A stretch of 64,000 nt of DNA from Eledone cirrhosa (Eukaryota > Mollusca > Cephalopoda > Octopoda > Eledonidae): the NCBI GenBank assembly GCA_964016885.1, contig OZ024744.1, positions 114,280,674-114,344,673 of the forward strand. Reading direction: 5' to 3'. Of the stretch, positions 43,022 through 57,200 are shown one piece after another. The position numbers and the translations under genes were made by a program. Numbering within the stretch: the first letter of the stretch is position 1; every line of letters starts with the position of its first letter. The notes under the pieces are model-generated. The model was not told the DNA's origin, did not search any database, and saw only the letters and a program-made list of their open reading frames with translations.

Positions 43022-44480
43022 TAAACAAAGACGGTTACTTTAGACCATCCCTATTTATTTTATTATACGTATTTCAAAGATGTATGGCTTATGTATAACA
43101 TCAGTCAATCATGTTCTCTTCAGATAAAGCCCACAGCAGGTGTAAATATCCTTTGATATGCTAGTGGTCAGACGAGTTATTCACTTCAGCGACTGGCCAG
43201 CATATGCCTGGAAAAATGTTAATGTAATAGATAGGAGTGGGGAAAATATTTTACAGTTGGCATTCCTGTTTTGAACTGGCTAGGGTATCAGGTTACCGGA
43301 TTGGTCAATTAGTTCAAAGGAAAGCATGTATTGTTAGTCTATTTTTTCTTTTTATGTTAGATTTATTTCACTTAGATACTATTTCAAATTATTCATAGAT
43401 GTTGAAGTTATAATGTAGCTATATATTAAAGAAATTTTGCATTGCTTATTCCATAGTCTATTTAGCCTTATTTAACTAAACTAGCAGAAAAACCACACTT
43501 CGGGTGGTTTTCTGCTAGAATGTGTAGTGTGTATATTGATATTATACGCAAGTATACATACATGTAGATATGATACATCAAATAAAATCGTAATTGACAA
43601 TATCCACAGAAATTGAACGAAGACTGTGTTACACTGTCTTATGTAATCAGTAACGTAATCCATGATACATTAAAAAAAGACGATATTATATATAAACTGC
43701 ATTAGGCGAAAATTAGTGACAAAAATATATGAATATTTATTTAGCGACCGCTAACCGGAAATGTTGACATTTGAACATTTTAAAGAAGTGAATCTTTAAA
43801 TAAGTAATAAAATATATTTAATGAACAGTCACGAAATTTAGTAGATAAATTATGTAATATTCATTCATTATTTATTCAAAGTAATTCAACTTATTTTACT
43901 AATTTTATAAACCGTACACAGTCCCGCGCTCCTTACTTTATAGTTTAGATACCCTATGAAAAATCTTGGTGAATTTTTGGAGACAAGAACTAAAATTTCC
44001 AAGCGTTTGTTTATGATTTTATGTCTATTTTTTATGATATGGGGAATCTCAGTGGTACAGAGGTCACACCTTTTAGATATAGATGCATTTTCATAAGGAA
44101 AAGCATGAGAAAGTATCTACCAAGAAAGGGAATATTCAATATTATTATTTTTAAGTGACCAAATCAATTCAGAAAGGGTTGTGCTAAATCTTTTATCTTT
44201 TCTTTTGAATGAGTGGCGATGGTTATACCACTTTTCTTTAAATTTAGAAAAAGTTTAATTCCAATGGAGTGTGGTGAATTATACCACAGAATGGAACGGG
44301 ATCGAACCCTCTTATTTAACTTTTTGGTTGTATTTAAGTTATATCCATTCAAAATCTGATTTGTCCTGACACTATTGTTTTGGGTTCGGATGCCAACAAA
44401 ATTACGATAGTCATTAACTGTGTGTATGTTAGTGTTAATATCAATGGTTTGTTTATTTCTACTAATCGCAGGCGAACATC
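43022..44480 (-). mobile_element. Penelope-like element, 3' half: GIY-YIG relic, 3' UTR and terminal repeat
   Basis: Minus strand. 44480-43930 gives NDYRNFVGIRTQ, LKKSGITIATHSKEKIKDLA, then CDLCTTEIPHIIKNRHKIIN and KRLEI, in shifting frames. The layout matches the GIY-YIG end at 34358 (YVG, IWNLK, CKLC, N-R blocks). 43920-43140 is UTR-like. A hammerhead repeat ends it. The matching RT half is at 47426-47756, separated by a LINE that inserted into this element. Confidence 0.72.
43057..43129 (-). ncRNA. Hammerhead ribozyme candidate H20
   Basis: Minus strand: helix I TTTAT (43128-43124) with ATAAA (43063-43059); core CTGAAGA 43123-43117; helix II GAACATG with CATACATCTTT at its base, C·C at position 4, and a large loop; GAA 43075-43073; helix III ATACGTAT (43072-43065). 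Cleavage is predicted between 43064 and 43063. Confidence 0.78.
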
Positions 44481-47425
44481 TTAGTTATAAGCTTCTCTGG
44501 GTAGGTCATGATGATGGGTTAGGTGGAGTAGGCATATTACTGGCCGAGAGGTGGATCAACAAGACAATAGAGGTAGTTAGAATAATTAAGTAATAGAATA
44601 ATTAAGCTTAGGTTAGTTGTAGGCAAGAGACTACTGACAATCATCTCTGCCTATGCTCCGCAGGCAGACCTAGGTAAAGAAGAGAAAGACTGCTTTTACG
44701 AGCAACTTTTAGAAACAGCCACAATGTCAGAGGACAGAGACATCGTTATGCTAGCTGGTGACTTCAATGTACATGTTGGACAGCTCCAGGATGGATACAA
44801 TGGGGTACATGGTGGGCACGGTTACGGCTCAAGAAATGAAGAAGGAGTGAGACTTCTTGAATTTTGTGATTCAAGTACACTAATCATTTGCAACACTAAC
44901 TTCCAGAAACCTACCAACCACCTAATAACCTACAAATAACCACCTAATAACCTACAAATCAGGCGAGCACATAAGATTTACTTCTTGTTAGTTAGGCAGC
45001 GAGACAGACAGATGGTGTCAAATATTAAGGCATACCCCCGGGGAAGAATGTACCCACAGCATAGGTTAGTCGTTAGTGACATCTCAGTAAGCAAGAGAAA
45101 AAATGAGACATACAGGAAGGTGTGGAGAAGAAAGGTCTGGAAGCTAAAAGACCTTTCACTAAAATACAAATTTAGGAAAGTCTTTCAAATGTGTATAACG
45201 AAAAAGAAGACGATTTAGAGACGTATGACATAGATAATAACTGGAATTTCTTACGTGACAACTTACTGCAGGCTACTGATGAAACTTGTGGCTGGAGCAG
45301 AGCTCTGACTTGACAAAGTGACTTGGTGGTGAACCAGCATGGTAGATAGGGCCATTAGAGACAAAAGACTGGCATGGAAGGCTTGGAAAAAGGGTGGGAG
45401 TAGAGACCGATACACAGCTGCGAGGAGAGAAGCTAGAGGTCAGGTATACTTAGCACGCAGGGAGGCGGAGAGTAGGAGGTTTGCCAATGTTATGCGACGG
45501 GAAGATCATAGACATGTGGTGCTCCGCATTGCAAGGCAGTGTGTCAGAGTAAATCAAGATGTTGTTGGAGATAAGTGAGTTTGAAATGATGCTGGTGTAC
45601 TTAGTGATGCTCAGTAAAAGGAGGCCTGGAAATGTCATTATGAGAGACTGATGAATGTGGAGAACGAATGGGAGAGAGAGAAATTACCCCCAGTAGTTCC
45701 GACAGAGGGACCATCTATTGAGATTGGCGAATATAGGGTCCTAGAGGCGATTAGGGAAATGAAAAATGGTAAGGCTGCTGGACGTCGGGGATAGTTGCTG
45801 AGATGCTGAAGACATCAGAAGAAGTAGGAACTAAACTGGTTGCATGCATCGTCAATCAAACTATATATGGTGGTGTCATACCCAAAGACTGGTGCAGCAG
45901 TATTTTCATAAATTGCTGCAAATGTAAAGGGGATGCTCTGGTGAGGAGCAATTATAGGGGCATAAAACTGATGGATCAGGTTATAAAAGTGGCAGAAAGG
46001 ATATTAACACAACTAATTAGAGAAAGGGTCAAATTAGATGAGATGCAGTTTGGTTTTGTGCAACAGATCCCCCTCTTCTTAGTGAGACAATTACAAGAGA
46101 GGTTCTCAGAGAAAAAATAAGCCACTATACTTAGTCTTTGTTGACCTAGAGAAGACCTTTGATAGGGTACCCCGATCTGTCATCTGGTGGTCCCTAAGGA
46201 AACTAGGTGTTGAGGAATGGCTTGTGAGAACAGTGCAAGCTATGTACAGGGGTGCTGTCAGTAAAGTGAGAGTATGAATGGATTTTAGTGAGGAATTCCA
46301 GATGCAAATAGGAGTACATCAAGGTTCGGTCCTCAGCCCACTCTTGTTCATTATAGTCCTCTAAGCCATAACAGAGGAGTTTAAGACTGTCTGCCCACGG
46401 GAACTTCTCTATGCTGACAATTTGGTACTTATAGCAGAATCAGTAGAGGAGCTAGAGAATAAATTCTGGCTATGGAAACAGCAGTTGGAATCAAGGGGAC
46501 TGAAAGTGAACCTAGCTAAGACAAAAGTGTTGATAAGTAGTAAAGAGGACAAAACTCTGATTCCGTCAGGGAAATGGCCCTGTTCAATATGGAGAAAAGG
46601 AACTGGCATAAATTCTATAAAATGTACACAATGTAGATCTTGGGTACACAAGAGATGTAGTGGGATAGCAGGCAAACTAACAGGTAGGGAAAACTATGTA
46701 TGCAGTAGATGTACAGGGAAATTTGACAGTAGAAGTCGCATTGATAGACACATTTTTCAAATTAAGGTAGGACCTATAGAGGTGGTTGATAGCTTCCGGT
46801 ACCTAGGAGATCAGATTAGCATGGGAGGAGGGTGTTCCAAGGCCATAGTATCTAGAATGAGGACGGGTTGGAAGAAGTTTAGGGAGCTGCTTCCTCTGTT
46901 GACAACGAAGGGTTTCTCCCTGTGAACCAAAGGCCGGTTATATGATGCCTGTGTGAGATGCGTGATGCTGCATGGTAGTGAGACATGGGCAGCAACTACA
47001 GAGGATATGTGACGGCTGGAGAGAAATGAAGGAAGCGTGATCCGCTGGATCTGCAATGTCAATGTGCGTGAACGACAAAGCATAGACGAGTTGAGAGAGA
47101 AACTGTGTATAAGAGGGATAAGCTGTAGTGTGAGGGAGAGAAGGTTGCGATGGTGTGGACATGTGATGTGCATGGAGGATGACCACTGGGTAAAGAAGTG
47201 CCAAGAAATCCTAGTAGAAGGAAGACGTGGTAGAGGTAGACCACGATAAACATGGGCGGAGGTGGTGAGAGCAGACCTCAGATCGCTGAAGCTCACGGTG
47301 GAGATGACGAAGGACCGTGACAAGTGGTGAGATGCTGTGTGGAATAGGACTCGTCCCACCATTGCAAGTAGGGAATAGCGGACGTAAAATAATGATGATG
47401 ATGATGATGATGTGTAATTATATTT
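44468..47425 (+). mobile_element. LINE family 1, longest copy: APE endonuclease, RT, PHD-like segment, C-terminal domain
   Basis: Plus strand, about 3 kb. Endonuclease 44488-45090: YKLLWVGHDDGLGGVGILLA, ISAYAPQADLG, LAGDFNVHVG and HRLVVSDIS, the APE-type GDFN and H-x2-SD motifs. Linker 45339-45790. RT 45800-46470: GVIPKDWCSSIF, NYRGIKLMDQVIKVAERIL, VHQGSVLSPLLFI. The YADD box reads YADN at about 46412-46423, which would disable catalysis. Then C-x2-C-x4-H-x2-C (CTQCRSWVHKRC) and a C-terminal region (SFRYLGDQISMG, LRWCGHVMCMEDD, GRGRPR). The 3' end is GGACGTAAAATAATGATG with a (GAT)n tail. 5' truncated, with multiple stops. It sits inside a minus-strand PLE. Confidence 0.92.
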
Positions 47426-47756
47426 ATCTATAGTCATGTATTCAATTTTATCATGTTAACCTGCTCTATTTAATGCATTATTATAGTATCTAGCCTTACT
47501 ATTAATTATTTCTTTATTTGCTGAGATATTTTCTGTTGAACACTATTATTGATTATGGCCTTCTTAACGTTTCTAGGGTGGTTAGAGTGGTGGCTAACAT
47601 AATTGAAGTTTTCAGCCGAGTCTGTAGAACCCATGGTGATGTCAAAGTTTTCAAGTCGAACTCTCTGGTCCATAATTCTTCGTTGAAATCAATTATCGTC
47701 TTCCTGGCCATAAGAATAATATTAACTTCGTCATTCATAAGACCTGTATATTTCAT
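47426..47756 (-). mobile_element. Penelope-like element, RT fragment (partner of 43022-44480)
   Basis: Minus strand: EVNIILMARKTIIDFNEELW, then FDITMGSTDSAE, SNHPRNVKKAIINNS and ISANKEIINSKARYYNNALN. These match PLE RT landmarks (a LxxRK-x-W block, FDxxMGSxDxAE, SNHP-x, a C-terminal YxxAL helix), with internal deletions and a stop after NRAG. It ends at the LINE 3' tail. Confidence 0.72.
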
Positions 47757-47935
47757 CTTTGAAATACGTATAATAAAATAAATAGGGATGGACTAACATA
47801 TCTGTCTTGTTTATTAATATACTAAAACTCCAGATAAACATAAACTGTTGAGTGCTTGACATCTGTTATAGAAAAGTCGGCAGATTTTAAATCAACCAAC
47901 TTTCTCTAATTGAATAAATATATATATGTACACCA
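47757..47935 (+). mobile_element. PLE terminal repeat, family 4-like, ribozyme 5' half lost
   Basis: Plus strand: GAAATACGTATAATAAAATA (the GAA, helix III and helix I strand of a hammerhead), then TAGGGATGG and CTGTTGAGTGCTTGACATC. No CTGANGA core upstream. It faces away from the adjoining minus-strand PLE RT, an inverted terminal repeat at that element's 5' end. Confidence 0.7.
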
Positions 47936-47984
47936 CAGATGTATATATACACACACACACACAGTAGTAATCGCAGTGATAGGC

Positions 47985-48298
47985 TAATTTTTGCAATGCA
48001 GGCGGGTTCTATAGAAGTGGTTGATAGCTTCTGGTACCTAGATGATCAGATTAGCATGGGAGAGGGGTGTTCTGAGGCCATAGTATTTAGAATAAGGATG
48101 GGTTGGAAGAAGTTTAGGGAGCTGCTTCCTCTGTTGACAAAGAAGGGTTTCTCCCTGCGTACGAAAGGACAGTTATATGATGCCTGTGTGAGATCCGTGA
48201 TGCTGCATGGTAGTGAGACATGGGCAGCAACTGCAGAGGATATGTGACGGCTGGAGAGAAATGAGGCAAGCATGCTCCCTTGGATGTGCAATGTCAAT
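47985..48298 (+). mobile_element. LINE family 1, C-terminal fragment cut by satellite
   Basis: Plus strand: SIEVVDSFWYLDDQISMGEG, LLPLLTKKGFSLRTKGQLYD, HGSETWAATAEDM, then a stop and RNEASMLPWMCNVNV. In the 44468 copy the sequence continues after this point. Here it changes in mid-ORF to the 24-bp satellite at 48299. Confidence 0.9.
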
Positions 48299-51200
48299 GT
48301 GGTGTAGTACAATATAATATATGTGGTGTAGTACAATATAATGTATGTGGTGTAGTACAATATAATATATGTGGTGTAGTACAATATAATGTATGTGGTG
48401 TAGTACAATATAATGTATGTGGTGTAGTACAATATAAAGTATGTGGTGTAGTACAATATAATATATGTGGTGTAGTACAATATAATATATGTGGTGTAGT
48501 ACAATATAATGTATGTGGTGTAGTACGATATAATATATGTGGTGTAGTACAATATAATGTATGTGGTGTAGTACAATATAATATATGTGGTGTAGTACAA
48601 TATAATGTATGTGGTGTAGTACAATATAATATATGTGGTGTAGTACAATATAATGTATGTGGTGTAGTACAATATAATGTATGTGGTGTAGTACAATATA
48701 AAGTATGTGGTGTAGTACAATATAATATATGTGGTGTAGTACAATATAATATATGTGGTGTAGTACAATATAATGTATGTGGTGTAGTACGATATAATAT
48801 ATGTGGTGTAGTACAATATAATGTATGTGGTGTAGTACAATATAATATATGAGGTGTAGTACAATATAATGTATGTGGTGTAGTACAATATAATGTATGT
48901 GGTGTAGTACAATATAATATATATGGTGTAGTACAATATAATATATGTGGTGTAGTACAATATAATGTATGTGGTGTAGTACAATATAATATATGTGGTG
49001 TAGTACAATATAATGTATGTGGTGTAGTACAATATAATGTATGTGGTGTAGTACAATATAAAGTATGTGGTGTAGTACAATATAATATATGTGGTGTAGT
49101 ACAATATAATATATGTGGTGTAGTACAATATAATGTATGTGGTGTAGTACGATATAATATATGTGGTGTAGTACAATATAATGTATGTGGTGTAGTACAA
49201 TATAATATATGTGGTGTAGTACAATATAATGTATGTGGTGTAGTACAATATAATATATGTGGTGTAGTACAATATAATGTATGTGGTGTAGTACAATATA
49301 ATGTATGTGGTGTAGTACAATATAAAGTATGTGGTGTAGTACAATATAATATATGTGGTGTAGTACAATATAATATATGTGGTGTAGTACAATATAATGT
49401 ATGTGGTGTAGTACGATATAATATATGTGGTGTAGTACAATATAATGTATGTGGTGTAGTACAATATAATATATGAGGTGTAGTACAATATAATGTATGT
49501 GGTGTAGTACAATATAATGTATGTGGTGTAGTACAATATAATATATATGGTGTAGTACAATATAATATATGTGCTGTAGTACAATATAATGTATGTGGTG
49601 TAGTACAATATAATATATGTGGTGTAGTACAATATAATGTATGTGGTGTAGTACAATATAATGTATGTGGTGTAGTACAATATAATGTATGTGGTGTAGT
49701 ACAATATAATGTATGTGGTGTAGTATAATGTATGTGGTGTAGTACAATATAATGTATGTGGTGTAGTACAATATAATATATGTGGTGTAGTACAATATAA
49801 TGTATGTTGTGTAGTACAATATAATGTATGTGGTGTAGTACAACATAATTGATGTGGTGTAGTACAATATAATATATGTGGTGTAGTACAATATAATGTA
49901 TGTGGTGTAGTACAATATAATGTATGTGGTGTAGTACAATATAATATATGTGGTGTAGTACAATATAATGTATGTTGTGTAGTACAATATAATGTATGTG
50001 GTGTAGTACAACATAATTGATGTGGTGTAGTACAATATAATATATGTGGTGTAGTACAATATAATGTATGTGGTGTAGTACAATATAATGTATGTGGTGT
50101 AGTACAATATAATATATGTGGTGTAGTACAATATAATGTATGTTGTGTAGTACAATATAATATATGTGGTGTAGTACAATATAATATATGTGGTGTAGTA
50201 CAATATAATATATGTGGTGTAGTACAATATAATGTATGTGGTGTAGTTCAATATAATGTATGTGGTGTAGTACAATATAATGTATGTGGTGTAGTACAAT
50301 ATAATATATGTGGTGTAGTACAATATAATGTATGTGGTGTAGTACGATATAATATATGTGGTGTAGTACAATATAATGAATGTGGTGTAGTACAATATAA
50401 TATATGAGGTGTAGTACCATATAATGTATGTGGTGTAGTACAATATAATGTATGTGGTGTAGTACAATATAATATGTGTGCTGTAGTACAATATAATGTA
50501 TGTGGTGTAGTACAATATAATGTATGTGGTGTAGTACAATATAATATATGTGGTGTAGTACAATATAATGTATGTTGTGTAGTACAATATAATATATGTG
50601 GTGTAGTACAATATAATGTATGTGGTGTAGTACAATATAATGTATGTGGTGTAGTACAATATAATATATGTGGTGTAGTACAATATAATGTATGTGGTGT
50701 AGTACAATATAATGTATGTGGTGTAGTACAATATAATATATGTGGTGTAGTACAATATAATATATGTGGTGTAGTACAATATAATATATGTGGTGTAGTA
50801 CAATATAATGTATGTGGTGTAGTACAATATAATGTATGTGGTGTAGTACAATATAATGTATGTGGTGTAGTACAATATAATGTATGTGGTGTAGTACAAT
50901 ATAATGTATGTGGTGTAGTACAATATAATGTATGTGGTGTAGTACAATATAATGTATGTGGTGTAGTACAATATAATGTATGTGGTGTAGTACAATATAA
51001 TGTATGTGGTGTAGTACAATATAATATATGTGGTGTAGTACAATATAATGTATGTGGTGTAGTACAATATAATATATGTGGTGTAGTACAATATAATATA
51101 TGTGGTGTAGTACAATATAATGTATGTAGTGTAGTACACTATAATATATGTGGTGTTGTACAATATAATATATGTGGTGTAGTACAATATAATGTATGTG

Positions 51201-54200
51201 GTGTAGTACAATATAATATATGTGGTGTAGTACATTATAATGTATGTGGTGTAGTACAATATAATATATGTGGTGTAGTACAATATAATATATGTGGTGT
51301 AGTACAATATAATGTATGTAGTGTAGTACACTATAATATATGTGGTGTAGTACAATATAATATATGTGGTGTAGTACAATATAATGTATGTGGTGTAGTA
51401 CAATATAATATATGTGGTGTATTACAATATAATGTATGTGGTGTAGTACAATATAATGTATGTGGTGTAGTACAATATAATGTATGTGGTGTAGTACAAT
51501 AAAATATATGTGGTGTAGTACAATATAATGTATGTGGTGTAGTACAATATAATATATGTGGTGTAGTACAATATAATATATGTGGTGTAGTACAATATAA
51601 TATATGTGGTGTAGTACAATATAATGTATGTGGTGTAGTACAATATAATATATCTGGTGTAGTACAATATAATGTATGTGGTGTAGTACAATATAATGTA
51701 TGTGGTGTAGTACAATATAATATATGTGGTGTAGTACAATATAATGTATGTCGTGTAGTACAATATAATATATGTGGTTTAGTACAATATAATGTATGTG
51801 GTGTAGTACAATATAATGTATGTGGTGTAGTACAATATAATATATGTGGTGTAGTACAATATAATGTATGTGGTGTAGTACAATATAATGTATGTGGTGT
51901 AGTACAATATAATATATGTGGTGTAGTAAAATATAATATATGTGGTGTAGTACAATATAATATATGTGGTGTAGTACAATATAATGTATGTGGTGTAGTA
52001 TAATGTATGTGGTGTAGGACAATATAATATATGTGGTGTAGTACAATATAATGTATGTGGTGTAGTACAATATAATGTATGTGGTGTAGTACAATATAAT
52101 GTATGTGGTGTAGTACAATATATGTGGTGTAGTACAATATAATGTATGTGGTGTAGTACAATATAATATATGTGGTGTAGTACAATATAATGTATGTGGT
52201 GTAGTACAATATAATGTATGTGGTGTAGTACAATATAATATATGTGGTGTAGTACAATATAATGTATGTGGTGTAGTACAATATAATGTATGTGGTGTAG
52301 TACAATATAATGTATGTGGTGTAGTACAATATAATATATGTGGTGTAGTACAATATAATGTATGTGGTGTAGTACAATATAATATATGTGGTGTAGTACA
52401 ATATAATGTATGTGGTGTAGTACAATATAATATATGTGGTGTAGTACAATATAATATATGTGGTGTAGTACAATATAATGTATGTGGTGTATTTCAATAT
52501 AATGTATGTGGTGTAGTACAATATAATGTATGTGGTGTAGTACAATATAATATATGTGGTGTAGTACAATATAATGTATGTGGTGTAGTACGATATAATA
52601 TATGTGGTGTAGTACAATATAATGTATGTGGTGTAGTACAATATAATATATGAGGTGTAGTACAATATAATGTATGTGGTGTAGTACAATAAAATGTATG
52701 TGGTGTAGTACAATATAATATATGTGGTGTAGTACAATATAATATATGTGGTGTAGTACAATATAATGTATGTGGTGTAGTACAATATAATATATGTGGT
52801 GTAGTACAATATAATGTATGTGGTGTAGTACAATATAATGTATGTGGTGTAGTACAATATAATATATGTGGTGTAGTACAATATAATGTATGTTGTGTAG
52901 TACAATATAATGTATGTGGTGTAGTACAACATAATTGATGTGGTGTAGTACAATATAATATATATTGGTGTAGTACAATATAATGTATGTGGTGTAGTAC
53001 AATATAATGTATGTGGTGTAGTACAATATAATATATGTGGTGTAGTACAATATATGTGGTGTAGTACAATATAATGTATGTGGTGTAGTACAATATAATA
53101 TATGTGGTGTAGTACAATATAATATATGTGGTGTAGTACAATATAATGTATGTGGTGTAGTACAATATAATATATGTGGTGTAGTACAATATAATGTATG
53201 TGGTGTAGTACAATATATGTGGTGTAGTACAATATAATGTATGTGGTGTAGTACAATATAATATATGTGGTGTAGTACAATATAATGTATGTGGTGTAGT
53301 ACAATATAATGTATGTGGTGTAGTACAATATAATATATGTGGTGTAGTACAATATAATGTATGTGGTGTAGTACAATATAATGTATGTGGTGTAGTACAA
53401 TATAATGTATGTGGTGTAGTACAATATAATATATGTGGTGTAGTACAATATAATGTATGTAGTGTAGTACACTATAATATATGTGGTGTAGTACAATATA
53501 ATATATGTGGTGTAGTACAATATAATGTATGTGGTGTAGTACAATATAATATATATGGTGTATTACAATATAATGTATGTGGTGTAGTACAATATAATGT
53601 ATGTGGTGTAGTACAATATAATGTATGTGGTGTAGTACAATAAAATATATGTGGTGTAGTACAATATAATGTATGTGGTGTAGTACAATATAATATATGT
53701 GGTGTAGTACAATATAATATATGTGGTGTAGTACAATATAATATATGTGGTGTAGTACAATATAATGTATGTGGTGTAGTACAATATAATATATCTGGTG
53801 TAGTACAATATAATGTATGTGGTGTAGTACAATATAATATATGTGGTGTAGTACAATATAATGCATGTGGTGTAGTACAATATAATATATGTGGTTTAGT
53901 ACAATATAATGTATGTGGTGTAGTACAATATAATGTATGTGGTGTAGTACAATATAATATATGTGGTGTAGTACAATATAATGTATGTGGTGTAGTACAA
54001 TATAATGTATGTGGTGTAGTACAATATAATGTATGTGGTGTAGTACAATATAATGTATGTGGTGTAGTACAATATAATGTATGTGGTGTAGTATAATGTA
54101 TGTGGTGTAGTACAATATAATATATGTGGTGTAGTACAATATAATATATGTGGTGTAGTATAATATAATGTATGTGGTGTAGTACAATATAATGTATGTG

Positions 54201-57200
54201 GTGTAGTACAATATAATATATGTGGTGTAGTACAATATAATATATGTGGTGTAGTACAATATAATGTATGTGGTGTAGTACAATATAATATATGTGGTGT
54301 AGTACAATATAATGTATGTGGTGTAGTACAATATAATGTATGTGGTGTAGTACAATATAATATATGTGGTGTAGTACAATATAATGTATGTGGTGTAGTA
54401 CAATATAATATATGTGGTGTAGTACAATATAATATATGTGGTGTAGTACAATATAATGTATGTGGTGTAGTACAATATAATGTATGTGGTGTAGCATAAT
54501 GTATGTGGTGTAGTACAATATAATATATGTGGTGTAGTACAATATAATGTATGTGGTGTAGTACAATATAATGTATGTGGTATAGTACAATATAATGTAT
54601 GTGGTGTAGTACAATATAATGTATGTGGTGTAGTACAATATAATGTATGTGGTGTAGTACAATATAATGGATATGGTGTAGTACAATATAATATATGTGG
54701 TGTAGTACAATATAATGTATGTGGTGTAGTACAATATAATGTATGTGGTGTAGTACAATATAATGTATGTGGTCTAGTATAATGTATGTGGTGTAGTACA
54801 ATATAATATATGTGGTGTAGTACAATATAATGTATGTGGTGTAGTACAATATAATGTATGTGGTGTAGTCCAATATAATATATGTGGTGTAGTAGAGTAT
54901 AATGTATGTGGTGTAGTACAATATAATATATGTGGTGTAGTAGAGTATAATGTATGTGGTGTAGTACAATATAATGTATGTGGTGTAGTACAATATAATG
55001 TATGTGGTGTAGTACAATATAATGTATGTGGTGTAGTACAATATAATGTATGTAGTGTAGTACAATATAATGTATGTGGTGTAGTACAATATAATGTATG
55101 TGGTGTAGTACAATATAATATATGTGGTGTAGTACAATATAATGTATGTGGTGTAGTACAATATAATGTATGTGTTGTAGTACAATATAATATATGTGGT
55201 GTAGTACAATATAATGTATGTGGTGTAGTACAATATAATATATGTGGTGTAGTACAATATAATGTATGTGGTGTAGTACAATATAATATATGTGGTGTAG
55301 TACAATATAACATAAGTAGTGTAGTACAATATAATGTATGTGGTGTAGTACAATATAATGTATGTGGTGTAGTACAATATAATGTATGTGGTGTAGTACA
55401 ATATAATATATGTGGTGTAGTACAATATAATGTATGTGGTGTAGTACAATATAATATATGTGGTGTAGTACAATATAATGTTTGTGGTGTAGTACAATAT
55501 AATGTATGTGGTGTAGTACAATATAATATATGTCGTGTAGTACAATATAATGTATGTTGTGTAGTACAATATAATATATGTTGTGTAGTACAATATAATG
55601 TATGTGGTGTAGTACAATATAATGTATGTGGTGTAGTACAATATAATATATGTGGTGTAGTACAATATAATGTATGTGGTGTAGTACAATATAATGTATG
55701 TAGTGTAGTACAATATAATATATGTGGTGTAGTACAATATAATATATGTGGTGTAGTACAATATAATATATGTGGTGTAGTACAATATAATGTATGTGGT
55801 GTAGTACAATATAATGTATGTGGTGTAGTACAATATAATGTATGTGGTGTAGTACAATATAATGTATGTGGTGTAGTACAATATAATGTATGTGGTGTAG
55901 TACAATATAATATATGTGGTGTAGTACAATATAATGTATGTGGTGTAGTACAATATAATGTATGTGGTGTAGTACAATATAATGTATGTGGTGTAGTACA
56001 ATATAATGTATGTTGTGTAGTACAATATAATGTATGTGGTGTAGTACAATATAACATATGTTGTGTAGTACAATATAATGTATGTGGTGTAGTATAATGT
56101 ATGTGGTGTAGTACAATATAATATATGTGGTGTAGTACAATATAATATATGTGGTGTAGTATAATATAATGTATGTGGTGTAGTACAATATAATGTATGT
56201 GGTGTAGTACAATATAATATATGTGGTGTAGTACAATATAATATATGTGGTGTAGTACAATATAATGTATGTGGTGTAGTACAATATAATATACGTGGTG
56301 TAGTACAATATAATGTATGTGGTGTAGTACAATATAATATATGTGGTGTAGTACAATATAATATATGTGGTGTAGTACAATATAATGTATGTGGTGTAGT
56401 ATAATATATGTGGTGTAGTACAATATAATGTATGTGGTGTAGTACAATATAATATATGTGGTGTAGTACAATATAATGTACGTGGTGTAGTACAATATAA
56501 TATATGTGGTGTAGTACAATATAATGTATGTGGTGTAGTACAATATAATGTATGTGGTGTAGTACAATATAATATATGTGGTGTAGTAGAGTATAATGTA
56601 TGTGGTGTAGTACAATATAATATATGTGGTGTAGTAGAGTATAATGTATGTGGTGTAGTACAATATAATGTATGTGGTGTAGTACAATATAATGTATGTG
56701 GTGTAGTACAATATAATGTATGTGGTGTAGTACAATATAATATATGTGGTGTAGTACAATATAATGTATGTGGTGTAGTACAATATAATGTATGTGGTGT
56801 AGTACAATATAATATATGTGGTGTAGTAAAATATAATATATGTGGTGTAGTACAATATAATATATGTGGTGTAGTACAATATAATGTATGTGGTGTAGTA
56901 TAATGTATGTGGTGTAGGACAATATAATATATGTGGTGTAGTACAATATAATGTATGTGGTGTAGTACAATATAATGTATGTGGTGTAGTACAATATAAT
57001 GTATGTGGTGTAGTACAATATATGTGGTGTAGTACAATATAATGTATGTGGTGTAGTACAATATAATATATGTGGTGTAGTACAATATAATGTATGTGGT
57101 GTAGTACAATATAATGTATGTGGTGTAGTACAATATAATATATGTGGTGTAGTACAATATAATGTATGTGGTGTAGTACAATATAATGTATGTGGTGTAG

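Noticed and set aside
47757..47800. Intact hammerhead on the plus strand
   Set aside because: GAA, helix III and one helix I strand are present, but no CTGANGA lies upstream within reach.
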